Counted from the stretch's first letter, positions 37,263 through 48,742 are shown. The stretch: 64,000 bases of DNA from Allodiplogaster sudhausi (GCA_945643635.1 CALZFC010000009.1:6324501-6388500), one strand, 5' to 3'. Program-made: numbers and translations. The notes: a model not told the origin generated them from the sequence alone.

Positions 37263-38920
37263 ATGACGTCATCCCAGTCCTCCGTTGCTGTCGCCTTCTG
37301 TCTGGCTGCGCTCGCTGCAGTCGTCGCGCACTCAATCGGTTAGATTCAGTTAATTTTTTTTTTGCTACCTGAAAGGGCGTGCAGAAACTCGCACAAAGTG
37401 CTGTAGAACTTGCAGTACAAACGTTCCTCGTTGTCTTAATGTGCCTGAAATAGCGTGTAAATACACATCCGCCTCAGTTAGAACGTTGGGAAGAATAATT
37501 GCAAAAAAGCATAATAAATGCGATGAAAAGAATACGTCTTTGAATTTCAACAGAGGGATTCAATAAACCGTAAATTAAATTGACGTCCTTTAGCAAACTT
37601 ATAAATGTATGAAATGATATCATCAGTCTCCGACGCCTTTCAGATCTGCCACAAAGGAACAGCCTACTCAGTGACCTTTCTAAAGCATTATTCCATTCTG
37701 AGATGCCACACTCGTTGCTGCCACATACCACGCAATACGCTTTATATCTATTTAAAAAAACGCTCTCATTCGGGATGATATCTAAATTTAAGCAAAGTAT
37801 TTGCTATACGAGTGGTCATCAGCTGGTTTCGTTTGCAAAATGTTAGTCGATAGCACGTGCTTTGCGAAAATGTTGTCGACATGTGGAAAAAGAGAGGGAG
37901 AGAAGAGAGAGAGTATGCCTAAAGATCATGGAAAATAAAAATACAAATAGGACTTGGCAAATGCGTGCTAATTCCCTGCAGACTGATGTCATAAGCTGCT
38001 AATGATGAGTCTACTATAGATGTTCTGGAATTATCTCGTAGAATGATTTTAGAGGCCACGAGTTTGATGCTCTCTTGGAAGAGAAATATCGAGCATTCTC
38101 CATAAAAGAGCGAGCACCAGAAATGCTTGAACCGCTCGCAACCGATTCGAGCTTTAATGGAAGAAGACATCTGACGCTTTTGCGATTAGAGTGTGACCAC
38201 CGGCAAAAAGAACACAGCTTATATTTCCTCTCGCTAAGTTTTGCTAAAGATCACTGGAGTGCTGACCAACCTGCACAAATGTACATACACACTGAGACAT
38301 TGCTTATCTTTAGCTAATCCGCATATCCTGCCTCAATAGAGTGTTCCATCTCTCTCCCTCTTTCTCTTTCTCTCTCTCTCTCTCTCTACTTTCAGAGATT
38401 CCTCTCCACCGAATCGCGCGAGCTCCCCACTCGCACACTGCGCTGCTCGTGCCCTTCCCTCGTGTCGGCAAGCGGGCCGGTTATGCAAGGTGTGATGAAG
38501 AAAAAAAATAAAGCGATTAAAAATATCTACACCTCGAAAGGTCTCGGCTTTCCAGGCTCATTTGTGGGAGGATGTCTGATAAGGAAACATAGTCTTTTAT
38601 TTAGATTTAGTGTTCTCGCTGTTATACGAGAAAAATCTAAATCTGTACTAATAAATACAGATACTTCAAGAAAATAAATTTTGTTGAAGTATTAATGTTT
38701 TGCCTTTAGCTCGGAAGAGTCAGCAATGCCGATTGACGTTGCGCGGCGGTTCACTTCAAACCAAGACGTGGACGAGGTGGGAGAGGGCGCGGGAGAGGGC
38801 GCTGGAGGGGGCACGGCGGCCCCGCTTGAGGAGAGCGAGACGTGGAAGGAGCGCTCGAAGCGACTCGTGTTCGCGCGCGTCGGCAAGCGATACATGTACG
38901 CCGCGCGTGTCGGCAAGTAA
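37263..38920 (+). CDS. nlp-44: CAPA / NLP-44-like PRXamide neuropeptide precursor
   Basis: Three coding exons in consistent phase: 37263-37338 (signal peptide, SSVAVAFCLAALAAVVAHS), 38396-38489, 38710-38920; 126 residues. Three amidated peptides with Gly-Lys(-Arg) processing sites are visible: APHSHTALLVPFPRV-GKR, LVFARV-GKR and YMYAARV-GK at the very C-terminus. The first two types closely match C. elegans NLP-44/CAPA-1 peptides as I recall them (APHPSSALLVPYPRVamide, LYMARVamide), and the FPRVamide ending is that of arthropod CAPA/periviscerokinins. The precursor enters the secretory pathway and its peptides signal through neuromedin-U/CAPA-type GPCRs (family knowledge). A glycine/acidic spacer (GEGAGEGAGGG) separates peptides 1 and 2. 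The third C. elegans peptide type (PRIamide) is not present. Confidence 0.88.
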
Positions 38921-40941
38921 TTAACATCCTCTCAAGACATCAATATCAAAGAACAAAGGGCAGTCGATAAAAAGATCAACAACTCCACACGTTCCCTCTC
39001 TCTCACTCACTCTGATCCCTCTCCTTGTTCCTCTCCTTTTGTTCATGCAAACACCCAATACAATAGAGAAGGAAAAGTTAACTGTCCACTCTAGTTAACT
39101 GTTTGCGCGTTTAGAACATGAGGTCCCTCTAGCAAGGTATATCTATTAGCCTGTCATTGTAATTGCACGAAGAACTTCCTTTGCGGTGGTGGACACAAGT
39201 AAATAACAAGAAAAAGGTGGTTGCGGCGGCATTTTTAATTATATATTTTTATTCTAAATTATTGCAAACAATACATTGTTGCAAGGTTGTGCATGATTAT
39301 GTCTCTCTCTCTCTCTCTCTCGCTCTCTCTCTCACTCGCTCTCTCGCCCTCGCCCCCATCTGTCTAGCATTCTCTCCCTCTTCGTCATTATCCATCTAGT
39401 CAGTATGTTCACTTGACTATTTTATATTGTGTGCCACAAGATTCCCATCGTCGAAAGATCTCTTCTGGTTCTTCGTCGTCTTCTTGGCAGCAACCACTTG
39501 GCTCCACCCGATACAACATTTTGTGTACTGTTTTTTTTTACGAATGATGAGTTTGTAATGTGTGACCGTATAGCTTCATCGTGAGATCCGTGATTGTGCG
39601 ATTCGAATAAAGCCGCTTGGGTGTTGCCAGAGAGAGAGCATCGGCTAAAGTTTCCTCTTCGCTCTCTGTCTTCTCCGGCCTTTCATCTGGCTAAGAAGTC
39701 GCCAACTAAAGGGAAGTGAGAAGACGACGCTAAGCACGTGGCGATTCCCTTGCAACTAGAACATGCAAAGTGGGGACAAAAGGGAGGGAATGAGGAGAGA
39801 GAGAAAAGAGATATAGAGAGACAGACAGATAGACTTAGAAAAAGAGTGATAAAGAGAGTGTGAGAAGAAGGAAAAGGCTCACAGATTGCGAGCATCTGAA
39901 AGAGTGGCGGAAAACGTCCAGAAAGGAAGGAAGGCAACGGAGTAGCTAGCCTGACGGAAGAAGCATGTGGGAGAGGCTACATACAAATATTCATAAATTG
40001 TCTAGATATCTGTAGTTCGAGTAGTGCCCTTTCAAAGAAGTTCATTGCTCCGCTGCAAACGACTCTCTCTCAACTATATTTAATCAACACACACTTCCAC
40101 CTCTTCCCATATTCGTTGCACAATCGCACGGTGACGGGGAGAGAAGGAAATTGAACGTACTTCCGAAGGATCTCAGCCGCATTCATCAAAAGCGCGCCAC
40201 GGTCGTTGTTGTTCTTTCTTTTCGACAAAGATTTGACAAGATATGATAAATGGCGGGGGAGGGTGCTTGGTGGCCAGGCAAGAAAAACAGGAGTATGAAA
40301 GGCACAGATCGCTTCTTAATAGCGCTCTCTGACATATCCTCCGTTCACCCGGCGGATGCGTACGTAGAGAAAAATACTGCGGAGCCATGCGCCTCATAAT
40401 AGTTGTTATCGCATAAATGTTCAAGAGGGCAACTCTATTTCTCTACTCCCCTATTTCTCACTCTCTTTCTCCTTCTCTCCCTGTCTCCTTTTCACTCTTT
40501 TCTCTCTCTCTCTTCTCTCTTTCTCCCCTCCTCTTTTAACTGCACAGATGGGCAGCTTCGTTGACAAGTACGGGTGAAAACGAGAAAGATCAGAGAGTGA
40601 GAGCGGCGCCACTCGAAAGGAGAGCAGCGCGGCCTGGGCCAAAACGGGTTTGTAGCCTTGCCCGAGGGCATTCAAGGGAGGGGAGTAGCAATGACGAGAC
40701 AGAGAGAGGAGAGAGAGCTAGATGGTTTAGGAGAGTTGGGAGAGCGAGGTAGTGTGGAGAAAGCGGAGAGAGGATGAATGAGAGTGATGATAATGAATGT
40801 GATGTGAAAGAGAGAGAGAGAGCGAATGATAGAGAGATAGAGATAGAGATGAAAAGGGCTAGAGCACCATCCATAGTGCTGGAAAGAAAGCAGACCAGGT
40901 AAAGAAAGAAGTGAAGAGGGAGGAGCAGCAGAGAGAGAGAG
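38921..40941. other. Neuropeptide 3' region and intergenic; no further gene seen
   Basis: Contains CT runs near 39302-39345 and GA runs near 39797-39815 and 40810-40850. No exon was recognised between the neuropeptide stop codon and the astacin start. Confidence 0.55.
39606..39611 (+). terminator. Candidate poly(A) signal of neuropeptide gene
   Basis: AATAAA about 690 nt after the stop codon; it is placed by position only. Confidence 0.35.
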
Positions 40942-43769
40942 ATGAGCCGGCGCAGCCGGCAGACGGCGCTTAAGATGCGGGAGGTGCAAGAAGGCAGTAT
41001 GGCATCTCCAGACTGTCGTCGACCCCTCCGAGTACGTCCCGGACCTCGCGGAGGTCGTCGACCACTTCCACTCATTCCCTTCTACTGTCTCCTTCTACTC
41101 CTTGTTCTTCTCTCTTCCACCCAATGCATCCATGCAGCGCGCGTTCGCAAGGCGTCACGCGATAGTCTCGATCGCGTCAAGCGGCTGCTCAATGACGAAG
41201 TGCAAAGGTTAGCTGGGGATAATGATCGATCGATAGAAATGATGACTAATCGATCAATAAGAGGAAGTGAAAGTGATCTCGTACACGTGGGCCATTGCTA
41301 GCACAGGCAGCAGTCATCGGTGCAGTCGGACGCCGTGTTTGATCTCTTCGCCGGCATGCGACGCGACCCACGCTCCCGTTTCCACCACGACGAGCTCGCC
41401 GTCAACAATATTGAGGACTACTTTCAGGCATGTCATTAGATCTCTCTCTCTCTCTCTCTCTTCCTCTCTCTCTCTCTTTCTTCTTTTCCATATGGAGTTT
41501 GTAAAAAAATATTTGCGTAAATCTTTTCTTTATGGAGTGTGGACCGAGACTTGAAGAGGATGAGCAATGAAAGCGGCGAATTTCTTCCTTTGCCAGGGCG
41601 ACGTCGACCTCTCCGACAGGCAGGTGGCACTGATCGCCGAAGAGATCGTGGCACAGAGCAGCGGCAATCATCAGCGCCAGAAGCGGAAGGTTTCTTGCTT
41701 TTCCTTGCTTTCTCTGTTTCTCTCTTCCTTTATCTCTTCTGCCATTCTCACTCGTCTCAATCTCCGCGACAGGTCGGCCGCGCGCCGCTCTACAAGCGAT
41801 GGCGCGCCGACCAGCCGATCAGCTTCGACTTTGCTCCCGAGGTGCCGGCCGAGACTCGCGCACGCATCAGGCACTTTATTTTTTACTTTTATACTATTCT
41901 ATGTTAATTGTTTTCATTTAATATCTTTATTCTCTCTAAAATAATACAATGTTCTTCGATTTTTTAAATCTGATTGTGCGCGAAAATATAGTGATTGATT
42001 TTTGTCTCTTACAGAGATGCGATGCGTCTCTGGCAGCGGAACACTTGTATCCGCTTCGAGGAGAACGGCCCCTCCGTCGACCGGCTCGAGTTCTTCGACG
42101 GTGGCGGCTGCTCCAGCTTTGTCGGCCGGGTCGGCGGAACTCAGGTCAGCGACCAATGACCTTCATGCTCTGATCCCCCTCTCTCTCGCGCTCTTTCTAT
42201 CTCTCGCTCTGTCTCTCGCTCTCTTCTCAATCCGTTTCCTTTTCTCTATTTATATCACTGTCTCTCTTATACTCTCTATCGTACTCACTCTTTCTCACTC
42301 TCTCTCGCCCACCCTGTCCCAGTCTACTCCTTCCTTTTCAATTCTTCGATGACTCATACTTATTCTCCTGCTGACTAAAAGTAGTCAGTCTCACCACTGC
42401 ACAAGGGTGTAATTAGGAGTGCGTAATCCATCGATTACATCACAAGGCTTTGTGACCTCATTGAAACTCTTCTGACGGAGATCAAGTTTGCGGCGCACTC
42501 TTTTCTCGCTGATCGCACTAATTTATTGTTGAACTTGTTAGTACTTCTCGAGGAATGATGATGCGGCGATGAAGCCTTAAATTGTTTTTTTCTTAATTGG
42601 AGTTTGCTAAAGTTTTGTTACTGATGATAAATTTTAAGCAGACACAATTAATTAGAAGTAAAAAGGAGACTTTCCAAAATGGTTGAATTTTGTTGTTGAA
42701 GGGCATCTCGATCGCGACGCCCGGCTGCGACGTGGTCGGCATCATCTCGCATGAGATTGGCCACTCTCTCGGCGTCTTCCACGAACAAGCGCGGCCTGAC
42801 CAGGTCGCTTTCTTTATTCTTTGATTATTATTTTAATTAGAATAATAATATTAAACTTTATAAGTGTGCGCTCGAATGCACACGATTATATGTATTTGCA
42901 GTAAACAATTAAAATAGTTCGTTATGTTTTCCAAGTTATTGTGTGTGTACGAGCATCAGGAGCGCAACATCGCTGTTAACTACAATAATATCCCGCTCTC
43001 TCGCTGGAACAACTTTCAAGCAGTCGACGAGGAGCACGCTGATGTCCTGGGTCTGCCTTATGACTCAGGTAGAAGAGAGTGAGAGAATGAGTGAAAGAGA
43101 GAGATAGAGAGAGAGAATGAAAGAATGAGAGAGTCAGATAATAAGACAGTCATGGAATAATAGAGTGAGAGAAGAGAAAGAGAGCGAAAATAAGGTGTTG
43201 TTTTCATCATGACGCGCAGGCTCCGTGATGCACTACGGCCCGTTCGGCTTTGCTTCGGATCCGTTTATTCCGTCGATTCGAACGCTTGATCGAAGTCTGC
43301 AGAACACAATCGGACAGCGGGCCGGGCCGGCCTTCCTCGACTACGAGGCTGTCAGTGGATACTGTCATTTTCTTCTCTCGCTCTTCATGTTCTAAGCCAT
43401 ATTCATGGTAAAATTTATTTCTTCAACTTCGATTTCTCTCTCTCATAAACATGAGTAGAAACCAGTATTGCTTGATTGTTCTCTAACATCTGCATCTTCT
43501 TGAGATTAACCTAGCGTACAATTGCTCGTCCCGCTGCGCGTCTGCTCCTCCGCTGGCGTGCCACCGCGGCGGCTATCGCAGTCCGAACAACTGCTCGACT
43601 TGCGCGTGCCCGGACGGCCTCGCCGGCACGCTCTGCGCCAACATTCGTATCTCCAATGCAGCGTGCGGCGGCGTTCTTCGGGTATCTCGTTCTCACTCTA
43701 CTTTCTTTTCTGTCTTCAACAACCTGTCTCATCATTTCAAACACGTATCACAGATTGGTTCGAGCTGTA
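40942..43769 (+). CDS. Astacin metalloprotease (NAS subgroup with EGF-CUB), 3' end unclear
   Basis: Exons: 40942-41207, 41307-41427, 41597-41689, 41773-41870, 42015-42144, 42702-42803, 42960-43068, 43220-43350, 43505-43681, and perhaps 43754-43769. Secreted zinc endopeptidase: hydrophobic signal (FYCLLLLLVLLSSTQCIHA), propeptide, a basic furin-type site RQKRK, then the catalytic domain with TCIRFEENG, the zinc motif HEIGHSLGVFHE and the Met-turn SVMHYGPFGF. TIGQRAGPAFLDYEAINLAY leads into an EGF module (CSTCACPDGLAGTLC) and then NAACGGVLR, the first residues of a CUB domain. That layout is typical of nematode NAS-33 to -38, some of which act in cuticle moulting. Two introns (after 41427 and 41870) start with GC. 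In-frame ATGs at 40975 and 40999 are also possible starts. The rest of the CUB domain is not found before the tRNA array at 44062. Confidence 0.88.
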
Positions 43770-44061
43770 GTAAGTCTTTTACTTCCAAAAATCAAAACGG
43801 TCTATTTCTGCTTCTAATTAAGTGCCATTCATTTTCATCCCTCTTCCTGATTCTTTCTCTTCATTATCAGTGTTCTATCACTTTCATCTCTTTTCACAAT
43901 AAGCGAGAAAGAAATAGGGCAAATAGCCTTTTTACAATGAATTACTAACCGAGATTGATAGATATTTTTGAAGTAAAATGATGAAACATAGAATATTAAA
44001 CGAGAATTTACCTAGCTTAGATTGTTATGCAAATGGTACCCTAATTCAGCAGTCGGGTAAT
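43770..44061. other. Junction between astacin gene and tRNA array
   Basis: About 290 bp of AT-rich sequence. A possible acceptor (ATTATCAG near 43870) would open a frame that stops after about ten codons without CUB features. This is either the start of a giant intron or the sequence that truncated the gene. Confidence 0.5.
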
Positions 44062-44251
44062 GCCAGACTGGCCGAGTGGTTAAGGCTTGTGACCTATGAT
44101 CACATTACGGAAACGCCTCGTTGGTTCGCTCCGCGAAATTAGGTTCTCAATTTTGCATTGAAGTGTGGAGCAAATTGGTTGGGGTAAGAGAAAAAAGACC
44201 TTTTGGTGAGTGATTCCATCCCTAAATTAGAAGTCGGAAATTAAGGAGGAT

Positions 44252-44321
44252 GTCAGGGTGGTCGAGTGGTTAAGGCGTGTGACTTATGATCACATGGTGG
44301 GTTCGATCCCCGCCTCTGGCA
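44252..44321 (+). tRNA. Type C unit: TAT-anticodon tRNA lacking the variable arm
   Basis: Representative of seven type C units (others start at 45200, 46148, 52676, 54055, 56594, 58437). Relative to type A, 13 nt are missing between two GGTGG-like words, leaving a 2-nt variable region before the T stem GTGGG. Acceptor, anticodon stem-loop (TGTGA CTTATGA TCACA), T arm and both promoter boxes are otherwise kept. Units 45200 and 46148 also read GTGTTTAAG in the D-loop. It could still fold as a short, class I-like tRNA; function doubtful. Confidence 0.55.
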
Positions 44322-44471
44322 GATATTTTGCAATTAATTCTGAACGATGTTTCGAAATTAGATTCTCAATTTTGCATTGAAGTGTGGAGCAAATAGGTTG
44401 GGGTAATAGAAAAAAAGATCTTTTGGTGAGTGAATCCATCCCTAAATTAGAAGTCGGAAATTTAGGAGGTT

Positions 44472-44554
44472 GTCAGGGTGGCCGAGTGGTTAAGGCGTGT
44501 GACTTATGATCACATGGTGGAAACACCGCGTGGGTTCGATCCCCGCCTCTGGCA
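44472..44554 (+). tRNA. nev-tRNA-Ile(UAU), type A
   Basis: Identical to the consensus described at 44704; downstream GATCTTTT. Confidence 0.85.
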
Positions 44555-44703
44555 GATCTTTTGCAATTAATTCTGAACGATGTTTCGAAATTATGTTCTC
44601 AATTTTGCATTGAAGTGTGGAGCAAATTGGTTGGGGTAAGAGAAAAAAGACCTTTTGGTGAGTGATTCCATCCTTAAATTAGAAGTCGGAAATTAAGGAG
44701 GAT

Positions 44704-44786
44704 GTCAGGGTGGCCGAGTGGTTAAGGCGTGTGACTTATGATCACATGGTGGAAACACCGCGTGGGTTCGATCCCCGCCTCTGGCA
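44704..44786 (+). tRNA. nev-tRNA-Ile(UAU), type A (consensus)
   Basis: 83-nt class II cloverleaf. Acceptor GTCAGGG/CTCTGGC pairs 7 bp with two G-U pairs; discriminator A. D-arm GCC...GGC. Anticodon stem TGTGA/TCACA with loop CTTATGA, so positions 34-36 are TAT. Variable arm GGTG-GAAA-CACC. T stem GTGGG/CCCGC with loop TTCGATC. The A box (TGGCCGAGTGG) and B box (GGTTCGATCCC) fit Pol III consensus, and GATATTTT follows. The body resembles eukaryotic tRNA-Leu (GTCAGGxTGGCCGAG, A73), while the anticodon reads AUA (Ile). This matches the nematode-specific nev-tRNA-Ile(UAU), reported to be charged with leucine in vitro. Fourteen array units share this exact sequence. Confidence 0.88.
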
Positions 44787-44967
44787 GATATTTTGCAATT
44801 AATTCTGAACGATGTTTCGAAATTTTGCAATTAATTCTGAACGATATTTCGAAATTATGTTCTCAATTTTGCATTGAAGTGTGGAGCAAATTGGATGGGG
44901 TAAGAGAAAAAAGACCTTTTGGTGAGTGAATCCATCCCTAAATTAGAAGTCGGAAATTAAGGAGGAT

Positions 44968-45050
44968 GTCAGGGTGGCCGAGTGGTTAAGGCTAGTGACC
45001 TATTATCACACTACGGAAACGCCTCGTTGGTTCGCTCCCCGACTCTGGCG
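44968..45050 (+). pseudogene. Type B unit: degenerate tRNA with TAT anticodon
   Basis: Representative of 25 type B units. Acceptor pairing and anticodon triplet TAT are kept, but the anticodon loop is CCTATTA (U33 changed to C), the variable arm no longer pairs (TACGGAAACGCC) and the T stem is GTTGG/CCCGA with loop TTCGCTC. A58 and the B box are thus lost. Discriminator is G in units 44968, 45916, 46865 and 48279 and A in later ones. A TTTT terminator remains. Probably not transcribed as a normal tRNA. Confidence 0.75.
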
Positions 45051-45419
45051 GAGCTTTTGCAATTAATTCTGAACGATGTTTCGAAATTAGGTTCTCAATT
45101 TTGCATTGAAGTGTGGAGCAAATTGGTTGGGGTAAGAGAAAAAAGACCTTTCGGTGAGTGAATCCATCCCTAAATTAGAAGTCGGAAATTAAGGAGGATG
45201 TCAGGGTGGCCGAGTGTTTAAGGCGTGTGACTTATGATCACATGGTGGGTTCGATCCCCGCCTCTGGCAGATATTTTGCAATTAATTCTGAACGATGTTT
45301 CGAAATTAGATTCTCAATTTTGCATTGAAGTGTGGAGCAAATAGGTTGGGGTAATAGAAAAAAAGATCTTTTGGTGAGTGAATCCATCCCTAAATTAGAA
45401 GTCGGAAATTTAGGATGTT

Positions 45420-45502
45420 GTCAGGGTGGCCGAGTGGTTAAGGCGTGTGACTTATGATCACATGGTGGAAACACCGCGTGGGTTCGATCCCCGCCTCTGG
45501 CA
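45420..45502 (+). tRNA. nev-tRNA-Ile(UAU), type A
   Basis: Consensus sequence; 948 bp downstream of its higher-order counterpart at 44472. Confidence 0.85.
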
Positions 45503-45651
45503 GATCTTTTGCAATTAATTCTGAACGATGTTTCGAAATTATGTTCTCAATTTTGCATTGAAGTGTGGAGCAAATTGGTTGGGGTAAGAGAAAAAAGACC
45601 TTTTGGTGAGTGATTCCATCCTTAAATTAGAAGTCGGAAATTAAGGAGGAT

Positions 45652-45734
45652 GTCAGGGTGGCCGAGTGGTTAAGGCGTGTGACTTATGATCACATGGTGG
45701 AAACACCGCGTGGGTTCGATCCCCGCCTCTGGCA
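45652..45734 (+). tRNA. nev-tRNA-Ile(UAU), type A
   Basis: Consensus sequence; counterpart of 44704 in the second 948-bp repeat. Confidence 0.85.
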
Positions 45735-46367
45735 GATATTTTGCAATTAATTCTGAACGATGTTTCGAAATTTTGCAATTAATTCTGAACGATATTTCGA
45801 AATTATGTTCTCAATTTTGCATTGAAGTGTGGAGCAAATTGGATGGGGTAAGAGAAAAAAGACCTTTTGGTGAGTGAATCCATCCCTAAATTAGAAGTCG
45901 GAAATTAAGGAGGATGTCAGGGTGGCCGAGTGGTTAAGGCTAGTGACCTATTATCACACTACGGAAACGCCTCGTTGGTTCGCTCCCCGACTCTGGCGGA
46001 GCTTTTGCAATTAATTCTGAACGATGTTTCGAAATTAGGTTCTCAATTTTGCATTGAAGTGTGGAGCAAATTGGTTGGGGTAAGAGAAAAAAGACCTTTC
46101 GGTGAGTGAATCCATCCCTAAATTAGAAGTCGGAAATTAAGGAGGATGTCAGGGTGGCCGAGTGTTTAAGGCGTGTGACTTATGATCACATGGTGGGTTC
46201 GATCCCCGCCTCTGGCAGATATTTTGCAATTAATTCTGAACAATGTTTCGAAATTAGATTCTCAATTTTGCATTGAAGTGTGGAGCAAATAGGTTGGGGT
46301 AATAGAAAAAAAGATCTTTTGGTGAGTGAATCCATCCCTAAATTAGAAGTCGGAAATTTAGGAGGTT

Positions 46368-46450
46368 GTCAGGGTGGCCGAGTGGTTAAGGCGTGTGACT
46401 TATGATCACATGGTGGAAACAACGCGTGGGTTCGATCCCCGCCTCTGGCA
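46368..46450 (+). tRNA. nev-tRNA-Ile(UAU), type A variant
   Basis: Differs from consensus by C55A, which breaks one variable-arm pair. Confidence 0.75.
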
Positions 46451-46599
46451 GATCTTTTGCAATTAATTCTGAACGATGTTTCGAAATTATGTTCTCAATT
46501 TTGCATTGAAGTGTGGAGCAAATTGGTTGGGGTAAGAGAAAAAAGACCTTTTGGTGAGTGATTCCATCCCTAAATTAGAAGTCGGAAATTAAGGAGAAT

Positions 46600-46682
46600 G
46601 TCAGGGTGGCCGAGTGGTTAAGGCTTGTGACTTATGATCACATGGTGGAAACACCGCGTGGGTTCGATCCCCGCCTCTGGCA
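46600..46682 (+). tRNA. nev-tRNA-Ile(UAU), type A variant
   Basis: Differs from consensus only by G26T at the D-arm/anticodon-arm junction. Confidence 0.78.
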
Positions 46683-47096
46683 GATGTTTTGCAATTAATT
46701 CTGAGCGATGTTTCGAAATTTTGCAATTAATTCTGAACGATATTTCGAAATAATGTTCTCAATTTTGCATTGAAGTGTGGAGCAAATAGGTTGGGGTAAT
46801 AGAAAAAAAGATCTTTTGGTGAGTGAATCCATCCCTAAATTAGAAGTCGGAAATTAAGGAGGATGTCAGCGTGGCCGAGTGGTTAAGGCGTGTGACCTAT
46901 TATCACACTACGGAAACGCCTCGTTGGTTCGCTCCCCGACTCTGGCGGAGCTTTTGCAATTAATTCTGAACGATGTTTCGAAATTAGGTTCTCAATTTTG
47001 CATTGAAGTGTGGAGCAAATTGGTTGGGGTAAGAGAAAAAAGACCTTTCGGTGAGTGAATCCATCCCTAAATTAGAAGTCGGAAATTAAGGAGGAT

Positions 47097-47179
47097 GTCA
47101 GGGTGGCCGAGTGGTTAAGGCGTGTGACTTATGATCACATGGTGGAAAGACCGCGTGGGTTCGATCCCCGCCTCTGGCA
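47097..47179 (+). tRNA. nev-tRNA-Ile(UAU), type A variant
   Basis: Differs by C53G, removing the innermost variable-arm pair. Confidence 0.75.
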
Positions 47180-47350
47180 GATATTTTGCAATTTATTTTG
47201 AACGATGTTTCGAAATTATGTTCTCAATTTTGTATTGAAGTGTGGAACAAATTGGTTGGGGTAAGAGAAAAAAGACCTTTTGGTGAGTGAATCCATCCCT
47301 AAATTAGAAGTCGGAAATTAAGGAGGATGTCAGGGTGGCCGAGTGGTTAA

Positions 47351-47798
47351 AGGAAGTATCCGACGAAAAAATAACTTCTTCTTTTATATTCCTATATGAT
47401 CAAATCTGGCCTAAAAGATCGATTAGAAGTGATCCCGCTTTACGAAAGTCAGTATTTAGCCAGAAATTTGCATTTGTTTTTTGGAATACGGTAGAAAACG
47501 TCTCTGTCGATGCACCCGGTGTATGCTCAAATCCAAGCAAGGAGTGCCAACGGGTGGGAAGAAGAGGCAGTCTCTGACCGTCTTGCCCACTTAGCACCCC
47601 ATTTTCACCAAGGGATGAGAGATACAGACGTTAGAGAAAAGCGAGACAATGAAAGAAGTCGAGAGAGGTTAGACACACATACGTTTCATATTTGAAATTT
47701 TGTAGCGGGCGCTCAAAATAGGCACATCCAGTTGGGAGTTTAGCACAGTTTGAAACGTAATTTTATTAGATACGGTATTCTTTCGTCGGATACTTCCT
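47351..47798. mobile_element. 448-bp TTAA-flanked inverted-terminal-repeat element, copy 1
   Basis: Starts AGGAAGTATCCGACGAAA and ends with the exact inverse, TTTCGTCGGATACTTCCT; the match extends a few more bases with one mismatch. TTAA flanks both sides (47347-47350 and 47799-47802), and the uninterrupted unit has a single TTAA in the same place, so TTAA is the target duplication. It lies in the D-loop of a type B unit (5' part from 47329, 3' part to 47863). No transposase-like frame. TTAA targeting suggests a piggyBac-related non-autonomous element, though the termini lack the usual CCC start. Confidence 0.85.
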
Positions 47799-48013
47799 TT
47801 AAGGCTAGTGACCTATTATCACACTACGGAAACGCCTCGTTGGTTCGCTCCCCGACTCTGGCAGAGCTTTTGCAATTAATTCTGAACGATGTTTCGAAAT
47901 TAGGTTCTCAATTTTGCATTGAAGTGTGGAGCAAATTGGTTGGGGTAATAGAAAAAAAGATCTTTTGGTGAGTGAATCCATCCCTAAATTAGAAGTCGGA
48001 AATTTAGGAGGTT

Positions 48014-48096
48014 GTCAGGGTGGCCGAGTGGTTAAGGCGTGTGACTTATGATCACATGGTGGAAACACCGCGTGGGTTCGATCCCCGCCTCTGGCA
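48014..48096 (+). tRNA. nev-tRNA-Ile(UAU), type A
   Basis: Consensus sequence, lying between the two element-split units; downstream GATGTTTT. Confidence 0.85.
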
Positions 48097-48510
48097 GATG
48101 TTTTGCAATTAATTCTGAGCGATGTTTCGAAATTTTGCAATTAATTCTGAACGATATTTCGAAATAATGTTCTCAATTTTGCATTGAAGTGTGGAGCAAA
48201 TAGGTTGGGGTAATAGAAAAAAAGATCTTTTGGTGAGTGAATCCATCCCTAAATTAGAAGTCGGAAATTAAGGAGGATGTCAGCGTGGCCGAGTGGTTAA
48301 GGCGTGTGACCTATTATCACACTACGGAAAAGCCTCGTTGGTTCGCTCCCCGACTCTGGCGGAGCTTTTGCAATTAATTCTGAACGATGTTTCGAAATTA
48401 GGTTCTCAATTTTGCATTGAAGTGTGGAGCAAATTGGTTGGGGTAAGAGAAAAAAGACCTTTCGGTGAGTGAATCCATCCCTAAATTAGAAGTCGGAAAT
48501 TAAGGAGGAT

Positions 48511-48593
48511 GTCAGGGTGGCCGAGTGGTTAAGGCGTGTGACTTATGATCACATGGTGGAAACACCGCGTGGGTTCGATCCCCGCCTCTGGCA
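48511..48593 (+). tRNA. nev-tRNA-Ile(UAU), type A
   Basis: Consensus sequence; downstream GATCTTTT. Confidence 0.85.
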
Positions 48594-48742
48594 GATCTTT
48601 TGCAATTAATTCTGAACGATGTTTCGAAATTATGTTCTCAATTTTGCATTGAAGTGTGGAGCAAATTGATTGGGGTAATAGAAAAAAGATCTTTTGGTGA
48701 GTGAATCCATCCCTAAATTAGAAGTCGGAAATTTAGGAGGTT

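Larger units (their letters stand above)
44062..47096 (+). repeat. Array block 1: 948-bp higher-order repeat
   Basis: Unit starts and types: 44062 B (T-arm and spacer deleted), 44252 C, 44472 A, 44704 A, 44968 B, 45200 C, 45420 A, 45652 A, 45916 B, 46148 C, 46368 A, 46600 A, 46865 B. The order C-A-A-B recurs with exact 948-bp spacing (44252, 45200, 46148); the third copy is about 1 bp longer and more diverged. The spacer between the second A and the B unit has an extra repeat of TTTTGCAATTAATTCTGAAC. Confidence 0.92.

Noticed and set aside
44704..44786. Reading the array tRNA as an ordinary tRNA-Ser or tRNA-Leu
   Set aside because: The body is Leu-like, but the 7-nt loop closed by a perfect 5-bp stem puts TAT at positions 34-36, which is neither a Ser nor a Leu anticodon.
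47335..47695. Coding frames inside the TTAA element
   Set aside because: The frames start in the tRNA sequence and show no transposase motifs; the element looks non-autonomous.
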